From Paraburkholderia bryophila (GTDB lineage Bacteria > Pseudomonadota > Gammaproteobacteria > Burkholderiales > Burkholderiaceae), in contig NZ_JACCAS010000002.1 of assembly GCF_013409255.1 (NCBI RefSeq), forward strand, positions 1,550,001 through 1,614,000: a stretch of 64,000 bases of DNA, read 5' to 3'. Of this stretch, positions 52,999 to 61,878 are shown one piece after another. The notes beneath the pieces were generated by a model. The model did no database searches. It was not told the DNA's origin and saw only the letters and a program-made list of their open reading frames with translations. The number at the start of each line of letters is the position of its first letter. The first letter of the stretch is position 1. The translations under genes were made by a program, and so were the position numbers.

Positions 52999-54222
52999 TC
53001 AGACCATCCGCGACTGATTCTCTTTAACGGCACGCTCCATCATGTCCAGCGTTTCGCTCGTGATAGGCAAGCCGTCGGCAAATTCCCGGAATGCTGACGC
53101 GAGCGTAGCAATACGTTCGATGGCAAGCGATGCAATTCCCGGTTGGACACCGGTCATGCTTGCAAGCTTCATCAGATGCTCGCGGCCGGGCGCCCTTGCC
53201 TCGCCGCAGATGTCCATCTGATGCTCACCGCCAGGGCCGCCGTTGAATGTCAGGTCATACGCGGGCGAAAAGCGCCAGCGGTCGTCCGATGCCATCACGA
53301 AAGAAAAGTTTTTGGCATGGTCATCGCGGTTGTTGAATACGACGTTGAACACGCACCGCTCAAACGCTTGCTGAACCTCGCGTGCGTCGCGCGTCATGAA
53401 CTGCGTCAACCGCAAAAGCGTGACGTAGTCCATCTGCGGCACACGGAAATCGGCGTGAGCCACGCCTGCTGCCGTATGCATCGGCACTCGCTTGCCTTCA
53501 AAGCGGTCGAACCTCTCTATGCCGAACGCCGATAGCGAGGGGCCAAGATCAAAGTAGCGGGTCACGGGGATTCGAAGATCACACGCCGCAGCGATTGCGC
53601 CGTACATTGCCTCGACAGCACAAACCTCCTTGTCGTCGAATTGCGCTGGGAATTTCACCAGCCACGGTGTCCCGGCACCCTGCTCGGTATTCAACATCCG
53701 GTTGGAATCCGGATCGAAGTTGACCAGAACCTTTGGGCGGGCGCCGTGTGGCGAGCCACCCATCAAAGCCAGCTCGCGCAAGAGTGGCTCGCTGCCATCG
53801 ACCATGACCTGCCGGACATCTTGAGCAAGCGTGATGAGTTCGACATCCTGAGGATCGAGCGCTTCACCGTCGTTCGGCTCAAAGGCGAGCGCACCCATCG
53901 CTTTTTCGCCGATGAACGCAAGGCGGTCAAGCGGAGACATGCGCCGTGTGTCCCAGCCCTGCTTGCGGAACAGCCGGTCCATCAAGAGCATGCCCCAGCC
54001 GTCCGGCAACGCGTCGCTCACGAGTCCCGGCAACCCCAACTGATGCGCCGGAAAGTTTCCGTAGGTGATGGGTGCAAGCGGCATCTTGAACGGAGACAGG
54101 TTGAGGCCTCGCTGTAACGCCGCCGCTGAGTATTCGAACAGAAGGTCAGTGCCGTCGTCAGCCAACTGACCGAGTTCGAAACGCTCGCCCCAACCCGCGT
54201 AAATGACGCTGAGTTTCTTCAT
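52999..54222 (-). CDS. hipA: HipA-family serine/threonine kinase toxin
   Basis: 407 residues. An N-terminal Couple_hipA-like region (LNLSPFKMPLAPITYGNFPAHQLGLPGLVSDALPDGWG), Gly-rich loop LMGGSPHGARPK (153-164), ATP lysine in PWLVKFP (K190), catalytic NNRDDHAKN (D301 region) and metal-site AYDLTF (D323). All kinase residues look intact. HipA phosphorylates glutamyl-tRNA synthetase in E. coli; targets vary. Overlaps the antitoxin gene by four bases. Confidence 0.9.
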   Translation of the reverse strand: MKKLSVIYAGWGERFELGQLADDGTDLLFEYSAAALQRGLNLSPFKMPLAPITYGNFPAHQLGLPGLVSDALPDGWGMLLMDRLFRKQGWDTRRMSPLDRLAFIGEKAMGALAFEPNDGEALDPQDVELITLAQDVRQVMVDGSEPLLRELALMGGSPHGARPKVLVNFDPDSNRMLNTEQGAGTPWLVKFPAQFDDKEVCAVEAMYGAIAAACDLRIPVTRYFDLGPSLSAFGIERFDRFEGKRVPMHTAAGVAHADFRVPQMDYVTLLRLTQFMTRDAREVQQAFERCVFNVVFNNRDDHAKNFSFVMASDDRWRFSPAYDLTFNGGPGGEHQMDICGEARAPGREHLMKLASMTGVQPGIASLAIERIATLASAFREFADGLPITSETLDMMERAVKENQSRMV

Positions 54223-54521
54223 GACGATCCCCGGGAAGCACGCTGACGCCTGACGCTGGCAGCCTCCATTGCCTGAATCGATCTCGGCTTCGTATTGAAC
54301 ACGCTGCCCAGCTCGCCCGCGAGGCCCAAAGCCATGACCGCGCGAAGGAAGTTGTCGAGCGTTGCCTGTCCATTCAACTCGATATTGCGAAGCGCCCGCG
54401 CCGATATGCCCGCGCGGCTCGCGAGTTCCTCCTGTTGAAGGTTTTGGGCGAGGCGATGTGCGCGAAGCCGCTGGCCCAGTTCGCGAGCAACCTCTTGAGA
54501 ACTTGCAAGTTCAAAGTTCAT
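54219..54521 (-). CDS. hipB: HipB-like XRE-family antitoxin
   Basis: 100 residues with an XRE helix-turn-helix (LGQRLRAHRLAQNLQQEELASRAGISARALRNIELNGQATLDNFLRAVMALG). The stop overlaps the hipA start as ATGA, the usual order antitoxin then toxin. It should bind and restrain HipA and repress the operon through the repeats upstream. An Arg/Ser-rich tail follows the HTH. Confidence 0.87.
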   Translation of the reverse strand: MNFELASSQEVARELGQRLRAHRLAQNLQQEELASRAGISARALRNIELNGQATLDNFLRAVMALGLAGELGSVFNTKPRSIQAMEAASVRRQRASRGSS

Positions 54522-55113
54522 TTTTGCGCTGGTTAGGTGGCCGAATTGCAGTTTATCGGCAATATTTTACTGATTAATCGGCGCAAGGTCAAATTTATAT
54601 CACGAATTAATCGGCGTAAATTTGCTTATTAATGTCGATTATAGCATTTAATCGTCGAATATTTACCGGTTAAATGACCAAGGCGCCTCGATTTGCGACG
54701 CGACGTCTGCGGCTCATGTTCGTGCTACGACGCCGGTCGAGGCGGCACAGTTTCCACACTTTTTGCCACTGGCTTCATCATGCGGAACTAGTCAAATCTA
54801 TGTGTATCGCAGGCAAGTGCAATGCCGTTTTTTAAACTCCTGAACGTCGCTCTCCCCCAAGCAGTTGGTCCTCGCGCCGTTCGACAACACGACGGACGAA
54901 GCAGTCGCAAATTTCATCCTCACCTTTGCCGAGTCAACAGCGCGTTGCCGCACGCAACGCCACCCCATGATTCAGCACCCCGACATGTTTCAGCCGTTAC
55001 GTTTTGTCACCAGAGCGTCGTCAACTCCTGTCTTCCGGTCAACGTTAAACCGGCAGCGCTGAACACATTCAGCCACGATACAAGAAACCACCGGTTTAAC
55101 CAGGAGTAACACC
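54522..55113. other. AT-rich intergenic region upstream of hipBA
   Basis: About 590 bp. The left ~150 bp (54530-54680) is strongly AT-rich and carries the operator repeats; the rest is ordinary. The frame at 54822-55109 is His/Pro/Asn-rich with no ribosome site and I leave it out. A plus-strand promoter for the gene at 55114 must lie here but I see no good consensus. Confidence 0.5.
54551..54616. promoter_or_regulatory. Phased operator repeats of the hipBA promoter
   Basis: ATTAATCGGCG occurs at 54573-54583 and 54606-54616 (33 bp apart), and a variant GTTTATCGGCA at 54551-54561 (22 bp before the first). The spacings are whole helical turns, so all copies face the same side of the DNA. Further degenerate TTAAT..TCG copies run on to 54657 in a very AT-rich tract. 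Confidence 0.55.
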
Positions 55114-55494
55114 ATGAAGACGCTTTTCGCCGCTCTCGCTTCCGCTCTCGTCGTGTCGACCGCATTTGCTCAAACGGCCGCACCGTCCGCCGCGCAACCG
55201 GCACAACCCGCGCAAACGCAGGCCGCCGGTCAAGCGAACCTGAAGGCCAGCACCGCCGTGCAAACCGGTGCAACGGACGAAGGCACCGCGACGACGAAAG
55301 CGCCGACCAAAGCCGCGAGCAAGTCGCATGTGAAGAAGGTTGCCGCTCACCACACGGCCAAGCCGCATAAGGTCACCAAGAAGGCCGCAGTCGATACAAG
55401 CGCCGCGAAGAGCAAGACGGAGAGCGCGAAAGAGGCCAGCAATGCCCCGGCGAAAGTCGACGGCGCAAAGACCGACACGACCAAGACGCAATAA
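55114..55494 (+). CDS. Secreted Ala/Lys/Thr-rich low-complexity protein
   Basis: 126 residues. Signal peptide TLFAALASALVVSTAFAQ, then a disordered mature chain rich in Ala, Thr, Lys and Gln with a basic core (KSHVKKVAAHHTAKPHKVTKKA) like a histone-H1 tail and an acidic/Lys-rich end. It follows a CAGGAG site and is ended by a strong terminator, so it is expressed as a single gene. Function unknown; possibilities are cell-wall binding or stress protection. Confidence 0.65.
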   Translation: MKTLFAALASALVVSTAFAQTAAPSAAQPAQPAQTQAAGQANLKASTAVQTGATDEGTATTKAPTKAASKSHVKKVAAHHTAKPHKVTKKAAVDTSAAKSKTESAKEASNAPAKVDGAKTDTTKTQ

Positions 55495-55567
55495 CACGTG
55501 ATCGGTTTCGGCACGCATCGGCCATGCATGGGTAGTTAATCGAAGCCGCACTGTGCCGTTCAGGGAG

Positions 55568-55594
55568 GGCGAGTCTAAGGACTCGCCTTTTTTT
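55568..55594 (+). terminator. Rho-independent terminator
   Basis: Perfect stem GGCGAGTC/GACTCGCC with TAAG loop and seven Ts, 70 bp after the low-complexity gene. Confidence 0.9.
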
Positions 55595-55744
55595 ATGCGC
55601 GTCTCGCAAGAGAGCATGCGTCCATCGTCAAAAAGTCCGCATGATTTTTTCAATCGACACGCGAATTTTTGCACTGCGTTTACCCGCGGAAGTCTAATCT
55701 CGAACTGTCTTGATCAACCCTGGCGTCGACGAACGCCGGATTAA

Positions 55745-56089
55745 ATGGCACTCACACAAACCATCGATAGCTTCGCTCCGCAACCGCTCAACGCGCCGCC
55801 GGCCCCGTCACGCAACAACGTTTTTCCCTTCCCCTCGGCGCGCGTGCGCCTGCAAGTCGCTCTGCCGCATCTCCCGCACGACCTTCCCGGCGTCCAGCTG
55901 CGCGCACTGCTTCACTCGCCGCTCGGCGTGTATGTGATCAGTACCGAAGCCGATCGTGACGAAGTACATGTGCAACTCGACATTGCGCGCGACGATCTCG
56001 ACTTCACTCTGCACACTCTGATCTCGACCCTCCCCGCCGCGTTGATCGGCCCCGTGAAGCGCGGCAGCACGGCCGCAAAGGTGCGTTGA
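55745..56089 (+). CDS. Hypothetical protein upstream of DapA-family gene
   Basis: 114 residues; Pro-rich N-terminus (about 1-30), then a compact alpha/beta part (RVRLQVALPHLPHDLPGVQLRALLHSPLGVYVISTEADRDEVHVQLDIARDDLDFTLHTLISTLP). No signal or membrane segment and no recognised family. The next gene's ATG comes two bases after its stop, so the pair is co-translated. Confidence 0.6.
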   Translation: MALTQTIDSFAPQPLNAPPAPSRNNVFPFPSARVRLQVALPHLPHDLPGVQLRALLHSPLGVYVISTEADRDEVHVQLDIARDDLDFTLHTLISTLPAALIGPVKRGSTAAKVR

Positions 56090-56091
56090 TC

Positions 56092-56982
56092 ATGTTCTCC
56101 GGTATCTGGTTGCCTATCGTTACGCCGCTGCATAACGGCGGAGGCGGAGTCGATGTCGACGCGTTGCAGCGCCTCGCCGACTACTATCTGCGCACGGAAA
56201 TCAGCGGTTTCGTTGCGCTGTCCACGACAGGCGAAGCCGCTTTGTTACAGGAAGCCGAACGTCTCACCGTGCTGCAAGCGCTCGCGGAAGTGATCGGCCA
56301 GCGATTGCCGATGCTGATCGGCGTCGGCGGCTCGAACACGCGTGATGTTCTGCACGATATTCAGCGCTACGAGCGTTGGGATTGCGCGGGCTATCTGGTG
56401 TCCGCGCCGTCGTATGTGTGTCCGGATCAGGCCGGCGTGCAGTGGCATTTCGAACAGGTGGCACTCGCCACCGAACGCCCGATCGTGTTGTACAACGTGC
56501 CGCACCGAACCGGCGTGACGATCGCGCCGGAGACGGTCGCACGGCTCGTCGAACACGCGAATATCGTCGCGATCAAGGAGTGCGTGAGGGAACACTTCGA
56601 GAAGCTGAGCGCACTGCCCGTCAACGTACTGTGCGGCACCGACGAAGCCTTCGACGACTGCCTGCATCACGGTGGCGCCGGCGGCATTCTGGCCAGCGCG
56701 CATGTCTGTGCGGATCTGCTGGTCGCGGTGCAGGAGCTGATCCATTCCGATCGCGCGACGGACGCGCGCACGCTATTCGCCAGTCTGCTGCCGGTGTTGC
56801 GTCTGCTGTTCGCGGCGCCGAATCCGTCGGCCATCAAGGCTATGCTCGCCTTCGATCATTCACTCAGCGACGAGACACGCATGCCGATTACGCGTGCGTC
56901 GGCGCAACTCGTCGAGCGATTGAGCACGGCGCGCGACCGCTTGCAGGATCTGCGCGCCGAGTTTGCCGGCGCGACGAACTAA
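56092..56982 (+). CDS. dapA: DapA-family aldolase (dihydrodipicolinate synthase-like)
   Basis: 296 residues. TIM-barrel lyase with STTGEAALL (44-52), catalytic YNVPHRTG (Y134) and Schiff-base Lys in IVAIKEC (K162), GTDEAF and GGIL, all as in the pyruvate-dependent DapA group. Could be a dihydrodipicolinate synthase or a sialic-acid/2-oxo-acid aldolase; the N-terminal pattern favours the former. A TTG two codons upstream (56086) is in frame, but the ATG at 56092 is better. Confidence 0.8.
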   Translation: MFSGIWLPIVTPLHNGGGGVDVDALQRLADYYLRTEISGFVALSTTGEAALLQEAERLTVLQALAEVIGQRLPMLIGVGGSNTRDVLHDIQRYERWDCAGYLVSAPSYVCPDQAGVQWHFEQVALATERPIVLYNVPHRTGVTIAPETVARLVEHANIVAIKECVREHFEKLSALPVNVLCGTDEAFDDCLHHGGAGGILASAHVCADLLVAVQELIHSDRATDARTLFASLLPVLRLLFAAPNPSAIKAMLAFDHSLSDETRMPITRASAQLVERLSTARDRLQDLRAEFAGATN

Positions 56983-57026
56983 GCGGTTCGTCTTCCACGT
57001 CGCCGTACCCATCACGAACTAAAAAC

Positions 57027-57057
57027 GCGCCGCGAATGGCTTCTTCATTCGCGGCGC
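57027..57057. terminator. Terminator hairpin between convergent genes
   Basis: Twelve-base arms GCGCCGCGAATG/CATTCGCGGCGC with seven-base loop, preceded by AAAAA. It overlaps the last codons of the lytic transglycosylase gene and would end both convergent transcripts. Confidence 0.7.
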
Positions 57058-57704
57058 AGACTCGCGTCGAAACTTTGCATGCGCAACACAACACGCCGCG
57101 CGTAGCCACGACCGCCGCCGCTATAGCGAAGCAAGGCGGCTTCGAGATCGCCGCCGCTCGCGTCGAGGTAGTCGCGCAGAATCGTCGTGCCGATACGCAC
57201 GTTGATCGCGGGATCGGACAGATCGGTCGTCCCGGCGATCAATTGCGGATGTGCCGCTGGCAGCACCTGCATCAAGCCGCGCGCGCCGGCAACGCTCACC
57301 GCGTGGCGATCGAAGCTCGACTCGACCGACATCACCGCGAGTAGCAAGACCGGCGAGATCGCGTAACGGTCGGCTTCCGTCAACACGGCACGCGCGATCT
57401 TCATCGATTCCATCGGCGCGACGCGGAATTGCGCGCGTAGCATCGCGGTGATGTCGCTGAGCGATGGGAGCGTGGACCCGGGCGTCGAATCGCTCGTCGA
57501 GTTGCTCATTGAAGCGCTGATCGAATGACTTGCGACCGCAACCGCAATCGGTGTGGCCACCGCCGATTGCGCATCGGCCGCCTGCGCGGCAACGCCGAAC
57601 GACAGCGCGATCGCCGCGAGCATCGTCGTCAGGCGGGATGCCGGGTTAGTTCGCCCGGCTTGTCGTTGTCTCTGCACACCATCCAGAACGCTATTTCCAT
57701 GCAT
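57045..57704 (-). CDS. Lytic transglycosylase (SLT domain)
   Basis: 219 residues. Probable signal region (TTMLAAIALSFGVAAQAAD, about 25-44), a Ser/Thr-rich linker, then an SLT domain with catalytic Glu in VMSVESSFD (E128), GARGLMQVLP and the terminal RYSGGGRGYARRV. Cleaves peptidoglycan in the periplasm to give anhydromuropeptides. The cytoplasmic N-terminus is longer than usual, and a start nearer ATG 57623 is possible. Confidence 0.86.
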   Translation of the reverse strand: MHGNSVLDGVQRQRQAGRTNPASRLTTMLAAIALSFGVAAQAADAQSAVATPIAVAVASHSISASMSNSTSDSTPGSTLPSLSDITAMLRAQFRVAPMESMKIARAVLTEADRYAISPVLLLAVMSVESSFDRHAVSVAGARGLMQVLPAAHPQLIAGTTDLSDPAINVRIGTTILRDYLDASGGDLEAALLRYSGGGRGYARRVVLRMQSFDASLRRE

Positions 57705-57819
57705 GTTTTCGCTTCCTGACCCGGAGTGTCTCGACCTTACCGGGCTTGGTATAGCGAATCGCCAAAGAAACAGGGGCGCGCCGTAAAATGCTTATAAAGA
57801 TGCCGCGCGATCCGGCACA

Positions 57820-58539
57820 TCACTCCGCAGCAAGATCGAGCTCCGCCAGTGCGCCGAGTTTTTTTGCATCGATAATTTCTATCTCGGCGTAGCCGAGCTT
57901 CAACGCCCCTTGCGTTTCGAACTGCTTCAGCACCTGGTTGATCGTCTGACGCGACAACGCCAGCATCATCGCCAGATCCTCCTGCGGTACCTTCAGCACG
58001 CGCCGCAGTGCGCCAGGTTCGCCATAACCGCCCGCCATCAGCAGTAACCGGCGCGCCACGCGCTGCGCGGCAGGCAGTAACGCGGCTTCTTCGATCGCGT
58101 CGAACGCGAGGCGCAGCTTTTGCGTCAGCAGCAGACCGAACACGTGCCAATACGCGGGCGACCGTTCTAGCATCGCGGCAAGCACGGCGCGCGTTACGTG
58201 AAACAGCACGGAATCGCGTTCAGCATACGCGTTATGGGTTCGCGGCCGATTGTCGAACAGCGCGATCTCGCCGAACCAGTTCGCCGGCTCGATCACGGCA
58301 AGCAAGGCTTCCTTGCCGGCCGAACTGGCCGCGCCAATTCTCACCAGACCGTCGAGCACGCAATAGAGGCCGTCGTCGGCGTCGCCCCGCGTGAAAAGCC
58401 GCTGCCCGGCAACGAAGCGCTCCACGCGCCCCGCTTCGATCAGCCGCGCCTGCATGTCGGCCGGCGCCGAGCGAAACCACGCGCTGCGCGCCAGCAGCGC
58501 GCTCAATTCATTCTCGTTCGATGAAAAACTCGCAGTCAT
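57820..58539 (-). CDS. Crp/Fnr-family transcriptional regulator
   Basis: 239 residues. cAMP-binding-like domain (about 15-135: LYCVLDGLVRIGAASSAGKEALLAVIEPANWFGEIALFDNRPRTHNAYA) and a C-terminal HTH (VPQEDLAMMLALSRQTINQVLKQFETQGALKLGYAEIEI). No cysteine cluster of the FNR type, so the signal is probably a nucleotide or other ligand. A CRP-like palindrome is at 51789-51810. Confidence 0.88.
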   Translation of the reverse strand: MTASFSSNENELSALLARSAWFRSAPADMQARLIEAGRVERFVAGQRLFTRGDADDGLYCVLDGLVRIGAASSAGKEALLAVIEPANWFGEIALFDNRPRTHNAYAERDSVLFHVTRAVLAAMLERSPAYWHVFGLLLTQKLRLAFDAIEEAALLPAAQRVARRLLLMAGGYGEPGALRRVLKVPQEDLAMMLALSRQTINQVLKQFETQGALKLGYAEIEIIDAKKLGALAELDLAAE

Positions 58540-58630
58540 AGGACGGCATCCGTGCCCGATTGTCGGCTACCCGATGGTTTCAAATTCCGCTGCCCGCGAT
58601 TATGCTGACTTTGACGGACGAGGGGCATCC

Positions 58631-59170
58631 ATGAGAACGCTGACGCAACAACTCACGCAATACGCGGCTTACCACCGCGACCGGCGCAATATCGCCACGC
58701 ATTTCATCGGCATCCCGATGATCGTGGTGGCGCTGGCGGTTCTGCTGAGCCGTCCCGCTTTCGCCGTCGGCGCGTTGCCATTTATGTTATCGCCGGCGTG
58801 GTTGTTGTTCGGCGCGGCGACCGTCTATTACCTCGTGCTCGACGTGCCGCTCGGCGTGATGATGGCTATCGTATCGGTCGTGTGTGTCGCGTTCGGGCAA
58901 TGGATCGCCGCGCAATCCACTTTGATCTGGATTGCGACCGGCGTTGGCTTGTTCGTGGTCGGCTGGGTGTTTCAGTTCGTCGGCCATGTGGCTTATGAAC
59001 ACCGCAAGCCGGCTTTCGTCGACGACGTGATCGGACTGCTGATCGGCCCGCTGTTCGTTCTCGCGGAAGCGTTGTTCGGCTTCGGCTGGCGTCCGGCGCT
59101 GCGCGAAGCGATCGAGGCGCAAGTCGGCCCGACGCGTATCAATGCGGAGCGGGCGGCGGCGCATCACTGA
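58631..59170 (+). CDS. Mpo1-like (DUF962) membrane protein
   Basis: 179 residues, four to five membrane helices with conserved histidines in YHRDRRNIATHFIGIP (15-30) and FVGHVAYEHRKPAF. The family includes yeast Mpo1, an iron-dependent dioxygenase acting on 2-hydroxy fatty acids, so a membrane-lipid oxidation role is plausible. Start ATG 58631; the frame is open upstream over the Crp gene. Confidence 0.85.
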   Translation: MRTLTQQLTQYAAYHRDRRNIATHFIGIPMIVVALAVLLSRPAFAVGALPFMLSPAWLLFGAATVYYLVLDVPLGVMMAIVSVVCVAFGQWIAAQSTLIWIATGVGLFVVGWVFQFVGHVAYEHRKPAFVDDVIGLLIGPLFVLAEALFGFGWRPALREAIEAQVGPTRINAERAAAHH

Positions 59171-59259
59171 TGGCGTATGGCGTAGCGCGGCAACGCTTAG
59201 TACGTGTCGCGGCGGCCCATCATCATCAATGCGGTCCGCTGCGACATGCTCAACGCGGG

Positions 59260-60156
59260 TCAATTCGGCGCCAGTCGAACCAGACGCACACTATGCAACG
59301 CGGTCAACGCGACCGCGATCCAGATCGGGATATACGTGGCCAGTTGCGCGGCGTTCAGCGTTTCGCCGAGCAGCATGATCGAAACCAGCACGAGCAACAC
59401 CGGCTCGACATAACCGAGAATGCCGAACAACGCGACCGGCAACAAGCGGCTCGCCTTCAGATACGAAGCGAGCGCGAGTGTGCTCAACGCGCCGAGGCCC
59501 GGCAGCAATAAAAACCACATGTCCAGGCGGCCGCTAATCGCCGCCAGCGAACCGCCGCTGATCGCGAAGACGATCGCTGCCGGCAGTAGCAACGCCATTT
59601 CGACGGTGAACATGGCGAGCGAATCCTGATTGATTTTGCGGCGCAATACGAAGTACGGCGGATAGCCGAGCGCAACGAGCAAGGTCGGCCACGAGAAAGC
59701 ACCAGTCATCCACAGTTCATGGGCGACGCCCGCGGCGGCGCAAATCACCGCGAGCCACTGCAAACCGTCGAGACGTTCGTGATAGTAGAAGCGGCCGACC
59801 AGCACCATCACCAGCGGCAACAGAAAATAGCCGAGCGAGACTTCAAGCATGCGGCCATGCAGCGGCGCCCACAGAAATACCCACAGTTGCGCGCCCAACA
59901 GAACAGCGCTGACGATCATCGCGACGCCGAGTTTCGGCTCGGTCACCATGCGGTAAAGAAGCTGCCGGAGAATCGGTAGGCGCTTACGCAACGCGACCAA
60001 CAGAAGCGCGCCGGGCACAGTCCAGATGATCCGCCACGCAAAGATGTCGAGGCCGCTGAGCGGTGCGAGCAGCGTTGCGTAAGCGGACAGTAATGCAAAC
60101 ATCGCGGACGCGCCGACAGACAACGCGATACCGCGCTTTGGGTCATACTGGTTCAT
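59260..60156 (-). CDS. rarD: RarD-type EamA transporter
   Basis: 298 residues, about ten membrane helices; sequence pattern (RGIALSVGASAMFALLSAYATLLAPLSGLDIFAWRIIWTVPG, VFLWAPLHGRMLEVSLGYFLLPLVMVLVGRFYYHERL) matches RarD. E. coli RarD was first linked to chloramphenicol sensitivity; physiological substrate unknown. Start at ATG 60156; the frame extends to 60324 but that part is Cys/His-rich and unlike the family. Confidence 0.87.
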   Translation of the reverse strand: MNQYDPKRGIALSVGASAMFALLSAYATLLAPLSGLDIFAWRIIWTVPGALLLVALRKRLPILRQLLYRMVTEPKLGVAMIVSAVLLGAQLWVFLWAPLHGRMLEVSLGYFLLPLVMVLVGRFYYHERLDGLQWLAVICAAAGVAHELWMTGAFSWPTLLVALGYPPYFVLRRKINQDSLAMFTVEMALLLPAAIVFAISGGSLAAISGRLDMWFLLLPGLGALSTLALASYLKASRLLPVALFGILGYVEPVLLVLVSIMLLGETLNAAQLATYIPIWIAVALTALHSVRLVRLAPN

Positions 60157-60771
60157 TGCACGGTCCGCGGCGCGATCGCGGTAATGGGCGATGCAGTTGC
60201 AAGTACCGTTGCAAGCGATGTTGTTTGCAGTGCAGCATCCGGCAGCGCGGCGTGGCGGTTCTTCATTAGCGGCATGTCTCTTAAGCAGGCAGTGCAGTAC
60301 GGCGAGTTGTGTCGACGAGCTCACTGCGTTCTAGTTTTTCAGTAGTTTCATCAGGCAACGCAAGCCGGCATTCTAGACGGGTTGGTCATACGCGGCTTTG
60401 CGCTTTCCCGTCGACAGGCTGCAAATTATTCCGTGCGCATCGCGTATCGATGCACTAGAACTTAACTTCACGCGCGACGAGCCAGGCGTGGGCTGTTCAA
60501 ACGGCAGCGTCTCTCGCAGCCGCCCAAGCCGGCTCAAGCGCGAATCTTGCTACGAAGTCTTGCGACGCTGTTCGCCTTGTCGTTCGCAACGCCCCGCTGA
60601 AATTTCTGATGGGCGACACAGCTTGTGCAGCATCCCCGAGCCGAGCCGGCACAACACGTCCAACGGACGAGCCCGCCCGCCTCTTTCGCGGCATGCATCG
60701 ACAGCGTTTCAACATGCCTGTCACCGCCCTGCCGGCAACTCCGCTCATTGAATGTGACTACTGGAGCCACC
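60157..60771. other. Intergenic region between rarD and egtD
   Basis: About 615 bp between divergent genes with no recognised coding region. A minus-strand TAGAAT box lies at 60370-60375 inside a 16-bp motif (60361-60376) repeated at 62201-62216. Upstream frames toward egtD have non-protein-like composition. An egtB gene, often adjacent to egtD, is absent here. Confidence 0.5.
60361..60376 (-). promoter_or_regulatory. Candidate rarD promoter -10 motif (repeat copy 1)
   Basis: Sixteen-base motif CAAGCCGGCATTCTAG on the plus strand reads CTAGAATGCCGGCTTG on the minus, with TAGAAT as a -10 box. It recurs exactly at 62201-62216 in front of the acylphosphatase gene, also in minus-strand orientation. 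No clear -35 element. Confidence 0.35.
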
Positions 60772-61752
60772 ATGACCCAGCCAGCCCTATCGCACGATGC
60801 CTCACCCGACTTCCGCTCCACCTTCGCCGCTGAAGTCCGCGCCGGACTCACGCACACGCCGCAAAAAGAACTGCCGTCGAAGTATCTGTACGACGAAGTC
60901 GGCTCCGCGCTGTTCGAAGTGATCACCGTGCTGCCCGAATACGGCGTGACACGCGCCGAGGAGCGGCTGCTCGCGAAGCACGCGGCGGACATCGTCGCGC
61001 ATTTGCCGCATGACGTGACCGTCGCCGAACTCGGCAGCGGCAGTGGACGTAAAACGCGGCGCATTCTTGAAGCGCTGTGTAAAAAGCGCCCCACTTCTTA
61101 CTGCCCGATTGAAATTTCGCGCAGCGCGTTGCAGTTGTGCCGGCGCGAACTGGGGGACATCGAACGGATTTCGATTGTCGGTTATGAACGCGACTATCTC
61201 GCCGGTCTGGCCGAAGTCAGCAAGGACCGCGCGGCGGACGACCGGTTGCTCGTGCTGTTTCTCGGCAGTACGATCGGCAATTTCGGCCGGCTCGCGGCCA
61301 CGCGTTTTCTGCGCGACATCCGCAACATGCTCGCCCCCGGCGACGCATTGCTGCTAGGCACCGATCTGATCAAGCCGACGCCGGTGCTGATCGCAGCGTA
61401 CGACGACGCGGTCGGTGTGACCGCATCGTTCAATCTGAATCTGCTGGCGCGCATCAACCGTGAACTCGACGGCGATTTTCCGCTCGAGGCGTTCGAGCAC
61501 GTCGCGCGTTTCAATCCGGACGCGCGCAGCATCGAAATGCATCTGCGTGCGAAGCGCGATATCACCGCACACGTCGGCGCCGCGCAGTTGACGGTGTCGC
61601 TGAAAGCGGGCGAAACGATCTGGACCGAGAGCAGCCACAAATATCGCGCGGAAGAAATGCCCGCGATCGCCGACGACGCCGGTTTCGTATGCAGCCATCA
61701 GTGGATCGAAGATGAATGGGGGTTTGCGGAGAGTCTGCTGGTAGCGCGCTAA
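60772..61752 (+). CDS. egtD: L-histidine N-alpha-methyltransferase
   Basis: 326 residues. SAM motif AELGSGSGRKTRRIL (86-99), IEISRSAL, GSTIGNF (N170 of the His-binding site) and WTESSHKY (E286, S288), all as in EgtD of ergothioneine synthesis. Makes hercynine (trimethylhistidine). ATG 60772 follows GGAG by eight bases. No egtB partner is visible on either side. Confidence 0.9.
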   Translation: MTQPALSHDASPDFRSTFAAEVRAGLTHTPQKELPSKYLYDEVGSALFEVITVLPEYGVTRAEERLLAKHAADIVAHLPHDVTVAELGSGSGRKTRRILEALCKKRPTSYCPIEISRSALQLCRRELGDIERISIVGYERDYLAGLAEVSKDRAADDRLLVLFLGSTIGNFGRLAATRFLRDIRNMLAPGDALLLGTDLIKPTPVLIAAYDDAVGVTASFNLNLLARINRELDGDFPLEAFEHVARFNPDARSIEMHLRAKRDITAHVGAAQLTVSLKAGETIWTESSHKYRAEEMPAIADDAGFVCSHQWIEDEWGFAESLLVAR

Positions 61753-61811
61753 ACGCGGACACCGACACGGGTCGAACCGCGAAGCAAAGCCGATTCACCA
61801 GCGCAATGAAC

Positions 61812-61852
61812 AAGGCGGGCCGCCATCGGTGTGATGGCGGCCCGCCTTTTTT
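61812..61852. terminator. Strong bidirectional terminator
   Basis: Sixteen-base arms AAGGCGGGCCGCCATC/GATGGCGGCCCGCCTT with a five-base loop followed by Ts, between the convergent egtD and acylphosphatase genes. Confidence 0.9.
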
Positions 61853-61878
61853 CATTCAGCGCGGTGTTGTCGATTCGC

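Noticed and set aside
54822..55109. 95-codon plus-strand frame in the hipBA upstream region
   Set aside because: No ribosome site, no protein-like hydrophobicity, and it ends against the next gene's leader.
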